Source: Doryteuthis pealeii
Lineage: Eukaryota; Mollusca; Cephalopoda; Myopsida; Loliginidae
Direction of reading: 5' to 3'
Length of the DNA: 64,000 bases
NCBI GenBank assembly: GCA_023376005.1
Contig: CM042148.1
Location: forward strand, 74,954,591-75,018,590
Numbering within the stretch: position 1 is the first letter of the stretch; the number at the start of each line of letters is the position of its first letter. The notes beneath the pieces were generated by a model. It made no database searches. It was given only the letters and a program-made list of their open reading frames with translations, and had not been told where the DNA came from. Made by a program: the position numbers and the translations under genes. This document shows positions 1 through 10,214 of this stretch, one piece after another.

Positions 1-61
1 TCGAGGATTTGAACTGTCTAAGAATTTCCATTTCCTACAATGTTAACAATTACACGACGCG

Positions 62-66
<5 letters not shown>
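1..66 (-). mobile_element. SINE-A, truncated by window edge
   Basis: On the minus strand this reads as a tRNA-like head: a D-arm-like stretch with TGTTAAC, then a B-box-like GTTCAAATCC. It matches the head of the complete SINE-A copies at 4059-4340 and 15149-15432. The rest of the element lies outside the window. Confidence 0.65.

Positions 67-115
<49 letters not shown>
66..115. repeat. (TA)n microsatellite
   Basis: About 24 uninterrupted TA dinucleotides directly abut the SINE-A head. Confidence 0.98.
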
Positions 116-119
<4 letters not shown>

Positions 120-120
<1 letters not shown>

Positions 121-480
121 GAACCTTCCGTCTATTTAAGACGATGGCGTAGTGTCCATTTTTTTTTTTTTTTTCTATTTTTTTTTACCTACAGTTACGT
201 GAGTGGCTGAACAGACCGATCCTTGAATGGCAGTCTCTGGTACAGTGATTGCAAACAAAAGGTGATGCTTTCTGTAGGTGTTGGGGGTGCTGTTGTCTAT
301 CCTTCTTCTTAGCTCTCTTTTCTGTGGCGGCTTCTTTCCTCTCTTTTTCACCCCCATTCGTTCCTTGTGTGACGACGAGGTGCCAGGTCGCACGGTCTTC
401 TACACAAGCCTCTTATGTGTTTATGTCGATGTGGCATGTCTTCATATCTCTCTTGCAGACATCTTTGAAGCGTAGGCGTG
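120..480 (-). pseudogene. LINE-Z 3' end, degenerate non-LTR retrotransposon
   Basis: The minus-strand reading gives a basic stretch (KKRGKK, RELRRR) followed by a decayed C-terminal segment that aligns with the tail at 31255-31515, including the same 3' UTR words around ACGATGGCGTAGTGTCC. Many LINE ORF2 proteins end in a basic region plus a C..C / SxIGLxSHxxxC zinc-finger-like tail. Here the cysteines are mostly lost. A T-rich run at 158-186 interrupts the 3' UTR. There is no intact reading frame. Confidence 0.5.
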
Positions 481-492
481 GTCTCCCTACCA

Positions 493-547
<55 letters not shown>
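493..547. repeat. (TA)n microsatellite
   Basis: About 27 TA units form the left border of the HZ-D inverted pair. Confidence 0.98.
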
Positions 548-549
<2 letters not shown>

Positions 550-717
550 AATGTAAACAAATATGGCTATTTTCAGCCGACAATATTTGGGAGAATATGT
601 GCTTAATTGAAGTCAAACCAATTTTTTTGAAAGTTAATTCATTAATGATTAATTAGGCGGGATTTAACTACTTAAATGTAAGGCTAAACAAATCGAGAAA
701 AATCAATCTGTATGTAC

Positions 718-746
718 ATTCGGCCCATTAGGCCTCATCAGCAGAG
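718..746 (-). ncRNA. hammerhead-like core, left HZ-D arm, one core base lost
   Basis: On the minus strand CTGATGA is at 741-735, stem II GGCC/GGCC at 734-731 and 725-722, and then GAA-T, so one A of the invariant GAAA is missing. Stem I here has the G-C closing pair that the right arm has lost. The copy is probably inactive. It is informative because the two arms have lost different residues. Confidence 0.45.
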
Positions 747-1022
747 CTATAGATACGAAGATCGCCTCGTGTGTGATTCGAAACCTGTATGTCGGATCGA
801 CAAAGCAAGCCTCTTACCTCTACACCAAACGGAACCTCGCAGTTTTTCATCGCTTTATTTAGGTAGTAGTAGTACTCATATTCCTCGTAAGAGACTTCGC
901 ACGAACTTACGTGAACGTAAACAAATATGGCTATTTTCAGCCGACAATATTTGTAAGAGGCTTGCTTTGTCGATCCGACATACAGGTTTCGAATCACCAC
1001 GAGGCGATCTTCGTATCTATAG

Positions 1023-1064
1023 CTCTACTGATGAGGCCTAATGGGCCGAAATGTACATACAGAG
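1023..1064 (+). ncRNA. hammerhead ribozyme-like fold, right HZ-D arm
   Basis: CTGATGA is at 1028-1034. Stem II is GGCC 1035-1038 with GGCC 1044-1047 (loop TAATG). GAAA is at 1048-1051, stem III is TGT/ACA 1052-1057, and the cleavage triplet AUA is at 1057-1059. Stem I is CTCT 1023-1026 with AGAG 1061-1064, next to an A-C mismatch (1027/1060) that is a G-C pair in the left arm. All core residues are present. Cleavage is predicted after A1059, and activity is untested. Confidence 0.65.
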
Positions 1065-1185
1065 ATTGATTTTTCTCGATTTGTTTAGCCTCACATTTAA
1101 GTATTTAAATCCCGCCTAATTAATCATTAATGAATTAACTTTCAAAAAAATTACGTTTGACTTCAATTAAGCACATATTCTCCCA

Positions 1186-1186
1186 A

Positions 1187-1243
<57 letters not shown>

Positions 1244-1272
1244 TGTGTGTATGTGTGTGTGTGTGTGTGTTT
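1186..1272. repeat. (TA)n(GT)n compound microsatellite
   Basis: TA units pass into GT units with few interruptions at the right border of the HZ-D pair. Confidence 0.95.
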
Positions 1273-1829
1273 GTGTTGTGTGTGTTGGATTGTTACAGTG
1301 TATGCATTGATAAACCACGTAAACAGTCTGGTTTTTAATCGGATTAAAATTAATCGAGTCACAATTAAAAAGAGATATATCACACATACCAGTCTTTTAA
1401 AAAGGGTCTCCGAACTTTTGAGTACCCGGGTTATATCATCTATATTTTCGTGGGCCAGAGAGAAAAATCAATTTCACAAATTAATATAATGTGACTTTAA
1501 GTGTAACATCGTTTTAAGTGAGCGTTGCTGAGATGTCAAGGTTATTATGAGAAAGTGACAAGTTGAAGTGCTCACTCGTCCACTTTCAACCTCGCTACTT
1601 CACGCTGCTGTAATCAGAGACAGAATCGTTATTAGGTTGCATTACAAACATCAATTACTGTGCGACTTCAGTGACAATTCTCCTCAAATAAAGTACGTAA
1701 TTGTACAATTCATTGGAATCTAGAGGTCTTAACTTTATTCGTAATTCAGAGTACATCAAACTAGGAACAAATATCAATATCAATCAAATCGTCATCAGGT
1801 CACGCTGGTAGCACTGTTTCCCATGATTC
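1273..1829. other. no recognisable feature
   Basis: This is AT-rich sequence without long ORFs, a tRNA-like head or internal repeats that I can identify. Confidence 0.5.
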
Positions 1830-2561
1830 CTCTCTAAAACTAAGTTAAATAAGTACATATTGATCCCGGTTTTGGGATTTTTAATAAAGTTAGTAATTGA
1901 GAACGAAATATGTCCCGCCCTGTCGGTGGGGCATTAGAATGCACCTCTGCAGAGGGGTAAGACTCCCCCAATGGGGCCACCTGTTGGCCATGGGTGGTGA
2001 CCCGTGATGCTTAAGGATAGAGCCCAGGTGGATGAACAGTTCATTACATGCAATACTCCACTTTGGCCCTATCTTGGGTTAGACGGGCGGTCGGAGAGGC
2101 CCCCTCCGATCAATCGGCTGGTCACGTCAAGCCCTAGCACCTATATGATTTTCCCAACCCTATTGCCCTTATGGCAAGCTCCAACCCCTTTTTTATCATA
2201 TGGGTGCTAGAAGGCGATGACTGCGGGTCTACATGTCCTGGGAATGACGTTAAACTCTATCTGATGGTGAGGTTCCAGTTTTGGAGGTTTGGGGAATGTG
2301 GAGCACCCATTCATCACCATTGCTCCCTGGTCCACTCTGACCCGGAGTGGTAGTACACGTTAGGGTCCCATCTATGGGTTAAATAGAAAAATGTATTTAT
2401 AAAAAAATTGTATTATCCATTAAGAATTGATTTATTTCAAAACTTTATCGGCATTAAATGACCCACTGAGGTTGATATGCCGTAAAACAAAACAAACCAA
2501 ATATGTCGGGATTATACTATTTCTATTCAATCAAAACGGACATTATTAGGTATTATTTATG
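1830..2561 (+). repeat. R2 fragment interrupted by R1
   Basis: 1830-1914 plus 2508-2561 together match the continuous R2 sequence at 2848-2982 and its copy near 13680. They are split by the R1 insertion at 1915-2498. R2 therefore predates this R1 copy. Confidence 0.7.
1915..2498 (+). mobile_element. R1 short retroposon, full-length, with 9-bp target duplication
   Basis: It starts CCGCCCTGTCGG and ends in an A/C-rich tail after TGCCGTAAAAC. It is flanked by AAATATGTC at 1906-1914 and 2499-2507, as expected for a LINE-mobilised element. It is nearly identical to 30510-31098. A 60-codon frame (2171-2353, ending DPEW) is shared with that copy, but its start, stop and lack of known motifs suggest it is incidental. 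Confidence 0.75.
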
Positions 2562-2838
2562 GTATGACGTCAAACCTATCTGATGGTGAAGTTTCAATTC
2601 TGGAGCTCTGGGGAATGTAGAGTAGCCCTTCGTCACCATTACTCCCAGGTCCACTCCGACACGGAGTGGCAGTAACCGTTAAAAAGAAAATAAATGAGTT
2701 TTAAATGAATATGTTTAAAGAAATGGGTTTGAAAATATATTTTTTTTAATACACCTGAACAACAGAACAAAACGTCTTCGGCATAAAATAACACAAAAAA
2801 GGGTAAATGCCGTAAAATACAACAAACCAAACCACCAG
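2562..2838 (+). mobile_element. R1, 5'-truncated
   Basis: It matches the second half of R1 from TATGACGTCAAAC to the CGTAAAATAC tail. It sits between two R2 pieces. The same R1-R2 join recurs at 13370-13680. Confidence 0.65.
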
Positions 2839-2839
2839 G

Positions 2840-3401
2840 ACTCAATATTTCCTAGTAAAAACTAAGTTAAATAATTACTTATTGATCCCAGGTTTTTGAT
2901 TTTTAATAAAGTTAATAATTCGGAACCAAATATGTCAGGATTATACTATTTCTATTCAATCAAAACGAACATTATTAGGTATTATTTATTAACATATTTT
3001 ACTGTATTGAAAATCTGTAATCAAAAATATTAATATTATTTTATAGTTGGGGTTTTCTTTCTTTTGTTCTGTCTTTCTTTCTTGATCTTCCGTTTCAGTT
3101 TTTCTTTTTCTTTTTACATAATTGCTAATGTCCTTGGGAAAGGTACGATTCAATCTCTTTCCTCTCCAGCTATAAGTAAATAGTAGGGCAGACTGGGTTA
3201 TTTAGATTTGATACAGTCACTTATCTGGTAGAATAAATAGACCTCGTGAGGCATCATTGTCATGGTTAATAAATAATAAACAAGAATGAAACGATACGTA
3301 AAATCTGATTGGCATGTTTTACTATGAGAATAGCGTCGTCAGAATGAACTTGTTATCAACAAAAAAAAAACGAAATTATAACGTATCAAGGAGAGTAGTG
3401 T

Positions 3402-3403
<2 letters not shown>
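2840..3403 (+). repeat. R2 dispersed repeat, long copy
   Basis: It is colinear with 13676-14250 over about 550 bp, including a T/C-rich stretch, and both copies run into (CT)n. It contains no ORF. The two loci probably reflect copies of one larger composite (truncated R1 + R2 + CT tract). Confidence 0.7.

Positions 3404-3467
<64 letters not shown>
3404..3467. repeat. (CT)n microsatellite
   Basis: About 32 CT units. Confidence 0.98.
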
Positions 3468-3470
<3 letters not shown>

Positions 3471-3619
3471 TCTGGTGGGTTAAGCACTTTGGATGATCAG
3501 GAAGTAGTACCTGTGCACTTTGCCAAGTGTCAATGTATTGCTGGTTAGGCCTTTGTGTTGAATCAGCAAATAGCGTATGTGTGTGTGCTTACGATTAAAC
3601 TCATTTCCAGGTCTAATGG

Positions 3620-3900
3620 TGAACTTCAGAAAAGTTTGGTTTGTTTTTCTTTGTTTAATGTCATATCAAACTTTGTGGGTTATTTAATGCCTGTGCCATT
3701 CTTGTAGAAGAACAGGAGTGGTACTACTTAACATATAACTGGATACATGAGAAGGTTCACACCTTTCCCAAGTGTATTAGTCAAAACGTCGGATGGTCGG
3801 AGATGCCCCCTCTGTGCAATCGGCTGGTTATGTCAAGCCCTAGCACCGATTTCATTTTCCCAATCCTATTGCTCATATTGCAAACCTCCAATCTTTATAT
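3620..3900. repeat. R1 fragments, both orientations
   Basis: 3625-3700 is an R1 tail read on the minus strand (GGTTATTTAATGCC). 3785-3895 is an internal R1 piece on the plus strand (CAATCGGCTGGTTATGTC, then AAGCCCTAGCACC). Confidence 0.5.
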
Positions 3901-3919
3901 AGTTATTTACTACGCTTAG

Positions 3920-4025
3920 CTTAGATGTGGTACAAGGATGGATGTATGGGACGTCCAATGAGAATCGAACTCACTAACAATGGTCTGGGAAAGCGAGCTT
4001 GCTAACCATTAGACCACGTGAGGTG
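3920..4025 (-). mobile_element. SINE-C-like tRNA-derived head
   Basis: The minus strand reads GTGGTCTAATGGTTAGCAAG and later a B-box-like GAGTTCGATTC. A related copy lies at 13222-13312. Confidence 0.6.
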
Positions 4026-4058
4026 TCCAAATACCCTAATATATATATATATATATTT

Positions 4059-4340
4059 ACCAACCCCTCCGCACGAGCAGGATGTGACGCAAGGTCAATT
4101 TCTTAAGCGGAGTTCAACAGGTTTGAATTCAGAGTGTTCCTTCTCCTAAACTGGTTGCCTAACCAAGGTTAAAGAGCCCGGTCTGTCTTACTATTTTACC
4201 CATTGCTGGAGGCAGAGTAGGATTCATACCTATCCCAAGGTATTAGCGCTAAGTGAAATGCAATTACTACGTCCAGGATTTGAACTCGGGGCGACGAGTC
4301 CATTTCCCATGTCTTTAACCATTACACCACGCGCTTCCTA
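4059..4340 (-). mobile_element. SINE-A, full-length
   Basis: The minus strand starts at the tRNA-like head (GCGTGGTGTAATGGTTAAAG, B box GAGTTCAAATCC). A conserved body of about 200 bp follows, ending GGTTGGTAAATATA and merging into a TA tract at 4035-4058. This is a reference copy for the family. The head lacks a complete anticodon arm, so it is a SINE and not a tRNA gene. Confidence 0.8.
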
Positions 4341-4596
4341 ATACCCTTATACCTTATAATACCCTTCCAAATACCCTTATATATGATATTCGTATTTGGT
4401 TATGATTAATACCTAATAGTATCCGTTTTGATTGTATAATATGTTAGGTTGCTTTCTTCAAGCCAGATAATCTCTATTGGCATTCTCCAGTTCATGCCCG
4501 ATTGTTTTTACAGTGTTCAGGGAGCATGGGGCAGCAACCATAATCTCCAACATACAGAGAAAAATAACCAAATATAAATATGTCAATTTATCCGAA

Positions 4597-4635
4597 CACT
4601 ATATATATATATATATATAATATATATATCATACG

Positions 4636-4696
<61 letters not shown>

Positions 4697-4712
4697 ATAT
4701 ATATATATATAT
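4597..4712. repeat. (TA)n(CT)n(TA)n compound microsatellite
   Basis: TA units at 4600-4628, about 27 CT units at 4641-4694 and TA at 4695-4712, directly before HZ-A. Confidence 0.95.
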
Positions 4713-4713
4713 G

Positions 4714-5035
4714 GTTAACGGAATTAAACCCCTGTGGATTGAATAAAGTGTTGTTCGAAGTTCTTGAAGGCTCCCTATTACGACAAGAAGGTTACTCAGT
4801 TCAAAGAGATGGTTCCCAAGATCGAAGAGGGGTTTCTGATTTCAAGAAATTTCCCGAGGACGACAAGAAATACCTGAGGAAAGCCGGAATGCTCATCGGC
4901 CGAAACGTTGTGCAGATAAAAATAAATATGAGGACAATAGTCCGAATAATACGAATAATCAAGCCTCATCTCAAAGTTCAGAGAAATAGTTTCATTGTAA
5001 ATGTCAGAAAATTTCAATAAAAACTTTAATTCTAT
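4714..5035 (+). mobile_element. HZ-A cassette with coding-like 21-bp repeats
   Basis: It starts after a TA tract with GTGGATTGAATAAAG, then repeats of about 21 bp (GACAAGAAGGTT type) that read in one frame as KKxP-type heptads. A hammerhead-like core at 4874-4906 and a tail (GACAATAGTCCGAATAATA) follow. It is shared with 17985-18240, 56870-57310 (minus), 33340-33520 and 30165-30275. The frame here has drifted. I do not recognise the peptide. Confidence 0.55.
4874..4908 (+). ncRNA. hammerhead-like core, HZ-A
   Basis: CTGAGGA 4874-4880, two unpaired A, stem GCCG 4883-4886 with CGGC 4897-4900, then GAAA 4902-4905 and C-GTT. The core words are intact. The unpaired bases before stem II and a stem III of at most one pair are departures from the minimal fold. 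Confidence 0.35.
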
Positions 5036-5129
5036 AAAGTTTTCTTATTGATCTTGAGTATTATACGGAGACAAATAAAAAGGCTGAATAACGTATGAAT
5101 CACCAGGCATGATTTTAAATTTATCTATC

Positions 5130-5231
<102 letters not shown>

Positions 5232-5427
5232 AGGATAGTTGTGTGTATGCATGTCCGTAGGAAACTACGAAAATAAAACAATTAACGACAATGTAAATAT
5301 ATATACACATTTACTATCACCAGAGCTTGCTTTTTGTGCAAAAATAATGATTTAATTCATATCTGGGAAGATATCTAAAAATTAGGATTTGCATAGTAAG
5401 AAAAGGGAAAGTCATTGGTTGCGTTTG

Positions 5428-5653
5428 TGATTAAAACATAAAATCAATTATGTAACACCAAAATAATCAATCGATCTGCAAGACTAACTTTTTATTATCC
5501 TCTCCTCTACCCAGGCAACACCGGGTAGTCGCTTCTAGTTGAATATAAAATTCGATCTTTATTTGTTTTGTGTTTTTACTTTTGAGGTCAGGGGTAATGA
5601 AAGTGTTATCTTTAAACTGTACATACGGATCGTTTATAATGTTTCTCTGCATA
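5428..5653 (+). repeat. direct-repeat unit with Helitron-type 3' end, copy 1
   Basis: It is about 225 bp and is repeated at 5931-6155. It contains a hairpin ACCC...GGGT (5509-5526) followed 8 nt later by CTAG (5535-5538) and T, the layout of a Helitron 3' terminus. Confidence 0.6.
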
Positions 5654-5930
5654 TTACCGTCGAATTGGTAAGACAAGGCAACAAGTAGCTGTGACAATAC
5701 AGATCTAATCTTGTTGCAATCCTACTGCAGAATGCCAGAGTATTTATGAAGCCTCATAATATCATAGAAACAAGCAGCCAATCAGCACTCAAGGAATGGA
5801 ATCACCCAAATACATGAATGGACTATTCTTGAGTCCCATAAGTACCAACTGTCTTGGGCACTAGTTCAATTGTACTTAGCCAGTTGCTGTTGTCCAAACC
5901 AACAGTATATTAACTAACTGACTTCAATAG
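5654..5930 (+). mobile_element. R4 dispersed element
   Basis: It begins TTACCGTCGAATTGGTAAGA and ends near CCAAACCAACAGTAT. It is about 275 bp with no coding capacity. Other copies: 22655-22925, 31750-32035, 59045-59350 and 63711-63995. It lies exactly between two copies of the 225-bp direct repeat. Confidence 0.7.
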
Positions 5931-6155
5931 GGATTAAAACATAAAGCAATTATGTGAGACCAAAAAAATCAATGGATCTGCTCGACTAACTTTTTATTAT
6001 CGTCCCCTCAACCCAGGCAACGCCGGGTAGTCGATTCTAGTTGAATATAAAATTCGATCTTTATTTGTTTTGTAATTTTACTCTTGAAGTCAGAGATAAT
6101 GAAAGTGTTAACTTTAAACTGTACATACGGATCGTTTATAATGTTTCTCTGCATA
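5931..6155 (+). repeat. direct-repeat unit with Helitron-type 3' end, copy 2
   Basis: It matches 5428-5653. The hairpin spans 6011-6028 and CTAG is at 6037-6040, followed by T. The copy differs by a modest number of substitutions, so the duplication is not brand-new. Confidence 0.6.
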
Positions 6156-6503
6156 AACTACACAATTTCAAGTTGGCATTCGCGTTGAACAAAGGGCATT
6201 GGATAAGAATAACAAGAACAAAAACCTGCCTCGAGAACAACGTGTCTTCCAAAATGTCAATTTGTTTCTACAACGTAAAAGAGCAAAGGAAATGAATGCC
6301 TTCGAAAAGCGTTCCATACTGACAAATACATCCGTTTAGAACGTCAAAGGCTAACGTCCATGGATCAGTTTTAACTCTTTGCCTACTACTGTTCCTTATA
6401 TGGAACACGATTTTCCGAGGCTAATTTCATTAAGTTTTTACGAATAGAATGAAACCTAATATCTGCTGTTATCAAGAACTTAAAAATTGAATTTTAAATT
6501 ATC
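6156..6503. other. no recognisable feature
   Basis: AT-rich sequence. Nothing is seen beyond chance ORFs. Confidence 0.5.
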
Positions 6504-7042
6504 TTATAATAATATAATTCGGTGTCTGTCTGTAATTAAAACTATATCACTGCCTACGGCACAATATTCTCTGGAATTGCGTAAGTTTATCCATGAGTAT
6601 TTACTTCATAGTCAAAATCATTAATACATATAATAAATCTTATTCATTAACGATGTCTTTATTAAAATCTGAGTTAGATTTGCCTCAAAACAGCCCATAT
6701 TATTAGTGCGTTTTAAATCCTGCAATGTGTCTCATATATCAGTAAGAAATAAAGGTGAACATAATATATGATGTGGTTAATTTGCATACTGGTTTTAACA
6801 AAACCGGATTTAATAAGCAATTACTTGGTGTTATTGATCTCTAATATTACTTTTTATTCTCCAACTTATTAAACCTCAATCCTATGAATGATTTTATCTA
6901 GAAACCAATTAAAATATGATTTTAAAAAAGCGTAATCTTTTTATATGCGTTCTTATTTAATTTCGTTAGTCTTTCTAACTTAGTATATTTCATTGCATTA
7001 AAACTGAAATACTTACGCCCGGGTGATGCATATTCTTGCCAG
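6504..7042 (+). mobile_element. diverged non-autonomous Helitron
   Basis: It is colinear with the Helitron at 46089-46732 but strongly diverged. The start has GTGTCTGTCTGTAATTAAAA. The end keeps the hairpin-like GCCCGGGTGATGC followed by TATTCTTGCCAG, where intact copies have CTAG. Confidence 0.55.
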
Positions 7043-7189
7043 TTAAAAAAGGGAGAAAAAGACAATCTTAGAAAGTTCAGAAATAAAATTAGTTTAGTTT
7101 TCTATTAAAAAAAACTTTTTTTGCCAAGATCAAGCTTTTCACTAAAAATTGAATAAATGTAACCAAATACTACCGTAAAACCCATGCTC

Positions 7190-7275
7190 TCAAGCCCAAA
7201 ACCCATTGGGAAGGCACAGATAATTTAACACTTGTTGGTATTAAATGACCCATAGAGGTGGATATGACGTTAAAT
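7190..7275 (+). repeat. R1 tail fragment
   Basis: The words TATTAAATGACCCA and GAGGTGGATATGACG match the R1 3' end. It runs into the pyrimidine tract. Confidence 0.5.
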
Positions 7276-7895
7276 AAAACTTAATCTCTTTTTCTTTTTC
7301 TTTTTCTTTTTCTTTGTCTTTTTTTCTGTCTTTTTTTTTTCTTTTTTCTTTTCTTTTTCTTTTTTTCTTTCTTTTTTATCTTTCTTTTTTTTCTTTCTTT
7401 CTTCGTTCTTTCTTTCTTCGTTCTTTATTTTTTCGTTCTTTCTTTTTTCGTTCTTTTTTCTTTCTTCTTTTTCTTCTTTTTTCTTTTTCTTCTTTTTTTC
7501 TTTTTTTCTTTCTTTTTCTTTTTTTTTTTTCTTTTTTTTTTCGTTCTTTTCTTTCTTTTTTTTCTTTCTTTTTCGTTCTTTTTCTTTCTTTTTTTCTTTC
7601 TATTTTTCTTTCTTTCTTTTTTTTTCTTTTCTTTTTTTTTTCGTTCTTCCTCTTTTCGTTTTCTTTTTCGTTCTTTTTTCTTTTTTTTTTCTTTATTTTT
7701 TCTTTATTTTTTCTTTATTTTTTTTTTCGTTCTTTTTTTTTTTTTTTTTCTTCTTTTTTTTTCTTTCTTTTTTCTTTCTATTTTTCTTTCTTTTTTCGTT
7801 CTTTCTTCTTCGTTCTTTCTTCTTCGTTCTTCTTTCTTTTTCTTTTTTCTTTCTTTTTTTTTTCTTTCTATCTTTTTTCTCTTTCTTTTTGTTTT
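7276..7895. repeat. 600-bp TTTC/TTTTTC pyrimidine tract
   Basis: Almost pure T/C on the plus strand, with a TTTTTC-type unit and interspersed TCGTTC variants. The 195-codon plus-strand frame of F, S and L here is a composition artefact. Confidence 0.95.
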
Positions 7896-8127
7896 TATTA
7901 AAATTACAGAAGTTACAGTCTTCGTTTCTGAGTATTTATTGGTCAGTTGTAAAAAGATGTAAAATTTGTCTCAACTCTAATAGCACCTACTATGCTAGAG
8001 ATTCTATTTCCATGTTTGGTTGGATAAGGGTTAATTTAGTTTCAAAATAAAGTATTTTATCTATCAAAGCCAAAAATTGAGGTTTAAATTGTTCAAAAAA
8101 CTTTGAGGAATAAGTAAGTAAATAAAG
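7896..8127. other. no recognisable feature
   Basis: AT-rich spacer between the pyrimidine tract and SINE-B. Confidence 0.4.
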
Positions 8128-8357
8128 TCGTCGGGGTGGCCTAAAGTCGGTATCAGCCAATCAGCGAGGGAGTCTATCCCCTTTTCACTAGCGCTAGACC
8201 AACGAGATTGTTTTTAGCATCTGAGGTGGAGCGCCACACCTACCATCAACTCCTTACTTTAGCGCACAGATCCCTGTGCTACTCATACGCTGAGTTGGCG
8301 AGGGCCGGTATCGAACTAGGAACTTTGTGGTTTCCAGCCGAACGCTCTAACGACTGT
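8128..8357 (-). mobile_element. SINE-B
   Basis: On the minus strand it has a tRNA-like head with a B box of the TTCGATACCGGCC type, then a conserved body (TGAGTAGCACAGGGATCTGT) ending GCCTAAAGTCG-type near the 3' end. The best heads (28471, 8962) carry AGCTCAGTTG-type D arms resembling lysine tRNA. Confidence 0.75.
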
Positions 8358-8454
8358 ATAAAGTTCTATAACAAAACATAATAATCACAGAATTTAATTG
8401 CTGTTTTCATATTCGGCAGGATAATGGTTGATGTTTATGTGTTGTGCTTACCCA

Positions 8455-8695
8455 AACCCTTACTCACGAGAAGGCTGTAACACATGGTCAGTTTTAAGCG
8501 ATGTTTAGCAGGTTTAAGTTCACAGTTTTCATTCTCATAGAGCGGTTGTCATACCAAGGTTAAAGAGTCCTGTCTTTCCTACAATTTAAACATAGCATAA
8601 GGGAACATAATTGGATTTATGCCTTCCCCAAGGGTGCAAGCGCAATATGAAATGTAAATATCCTCTTCCAGGATTCCTACGATGATAACAATCAT
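8455..8695 (-). mobile_element. SINE-A, degenerate with internal deletion
   Basis: The body matches 4059-4340 through the AACCGCTCTATGAGAATG region. The head is shortened. Confidence 0.6.
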
Positions 8696-8713
8696 AATCC
8701 TGAGTAAGAAAAA

Positions 8714-8962
8714 GTAAAGTCATCGGGTGGCCTAAAGTCGGTATCAACCAGACAACGAGGGAGTCTATCCTCTTTTCACTAGTGCTAGACCAAGGAGATT
8801 GTTTTTGCATCTGAGGTGGAGCACCACACCTACCATCAGCTCCTTACTTTACCGCACAGATCCCTATGCTACTCATACGATGAGTTGGCGAGGGCCGGTT
8901 ATCGAACCAGGAACCTTGTGGTTCCTAGGCAGATGCTCCATCAACTGAGCTAAGCCGGTCCT
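8714..8962 (-). mobile_element. SINE-B
   Basis: The minus strand opens GGCTTAGCTCAGTTGATGGA with a good A box, then GGTTCCTGGTTCGAT as B box. It is a full-length copy, directly next to a SINE-A remnant. Confidence 0.78.
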
Positions 8963-9029
8963 CACATCTGGTTAAAGCTTATTTGTGAACTCGGTATAAT
9001 CTATTTTAAAAATGACGAAAGAACTCACT

Positions 9030-9078
9030 GTGTCCTATTTCTAGAGACGATAACCATTACACGACAAGCGCCTCTGAT
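9030..9078 (-). mobile_element. SINE-A head fragment
   Basis: The minus strand shows GCGCTTGTCGTGTAATGGTT, the SINE-A A-box region only. Confidence 0.5.
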
Positions 9079-10214
9079 CTGCTGTGGTTTCCGAAGAAAT
9101 AAATAAGGAGTATTACTTTCCGAACGCCACATTATTGCTGTGTCTTGTTTATTTTGAGTTAAAAATGTATATCCACGGATCACCATTGATTAATTAGTTT
9201 TGATAACAATGAACAAGTGCCTGTATCCTTCCTCTATCCAATGATGCTATTGTTCATGTATATGTTGTATTGTTTATGCTAGTTACTATACTGCCATGAA
9301 AAGTAAATATTTTTTCTTATTATTTAGTGTTAACCTTGTTTTTCTGGAATTGTTGCAGTGACATTTTTTATTCGGTGTAAAATTTATATTGGCGATGCTA
9401 AAAATAATGTTGCTATCCATGTTACTGATCATTCTTCCAATTCTGCAGTTCTTCAAGCAGAATGGAATCTTTTCCTTTTTCATAAAAAATGTTTTTTCCC
9501 AAGTTCCATCGTTAAAGCCGGCGGGAATATTAGAACGTCCCCTTTTATCTGCGGATTCGCTATCCGTAGTTTAATTCAGTTCGAGAACTCGCGGTCAACT
9601 CCAGAAATAAAAAGAGGGTTTACTCAACGACATTCTCAAAATACAAGGTCATGTTACTGGCAAAGGGAAAGCATATGCTTTACATGAAAATGTTAATAAC
9701 ACAAATGGATTTAAATAAAGTGTCATTCTAAGAAGTGTAGCAAAACGTGAGTCTCTCCTCACTAGTCCAACGCTGAAGAGCCGGAACACCAGTCCACAGG
9801 GAACAAATTCTTGTTTGACACCGAAAATCATATCAAAACACACCGTTTCTGGTATTTGTTCACGCTCACCCAACTCACTACGTGAAGTTTGAAAAATACC
9901 GTTCTGCTCAAAACGACCCCCAATCTTTTATTATGGCTAGCTACAACCGATTGTCCTATCAAGACACCTGGCTTCCTTTAATGATGAAAGCCGGGTTACC
10001 ATAGTTTTACTTGACAATAAATGCCACTGCTGCCTGTAAGGTGATAAAGTAATATAAAATTTATATTTTATATCATACACAAGCCAATCTGACTATTCTA
10101 CCAAATGATATATGCACAAACCAGAACCCGTCCTAGAAAATGTAACGCATAAAATGGGATTTGGAGATAGAGACGAAACATCCTATTCCGGATTGAAAAC
10201 CAGACCCAGAGTTA
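9079..10214. other. no recognisable feature
   Basis: Non-repetitive looking sequence of moderate GC. The longest frames (9358-9687 plus, 109 codons; 9649-9873 minus, 74 codons) show no motif I recognise and no splice context I can defend. Confidence 0.4.

Larger units (their letters stand above)
548..1190. mobile_element. HZ-D inverted pair with two hammerhead cores
   Basis: A left arm (about 583-816, minus) and a right arm (about 953-1190, plus) are near-identical reverse complements over roughly 234 bp. They differ by scattered substitutions and small indels. Each arm carries one hammerhead core and then about 120 nt leading to (TA)n. The 817-952 spacer holds a second copy of the terminal segment seen at 553-588 (motif GCCGACAATATTT). 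The arrangement fits a head-to-head pair of terminal-repeat-like units, as reported for Penelope-like elements. No protein-coding part is present. Confidence 0.6.

Noticed and set aside
2171..2353. 60-codon frame conserved in R1 at 30777-30959
   Set aside because: The conservation reflects recent copying of the whole repeat. Older R1 copies are not open in this frame and no motif is recognised.
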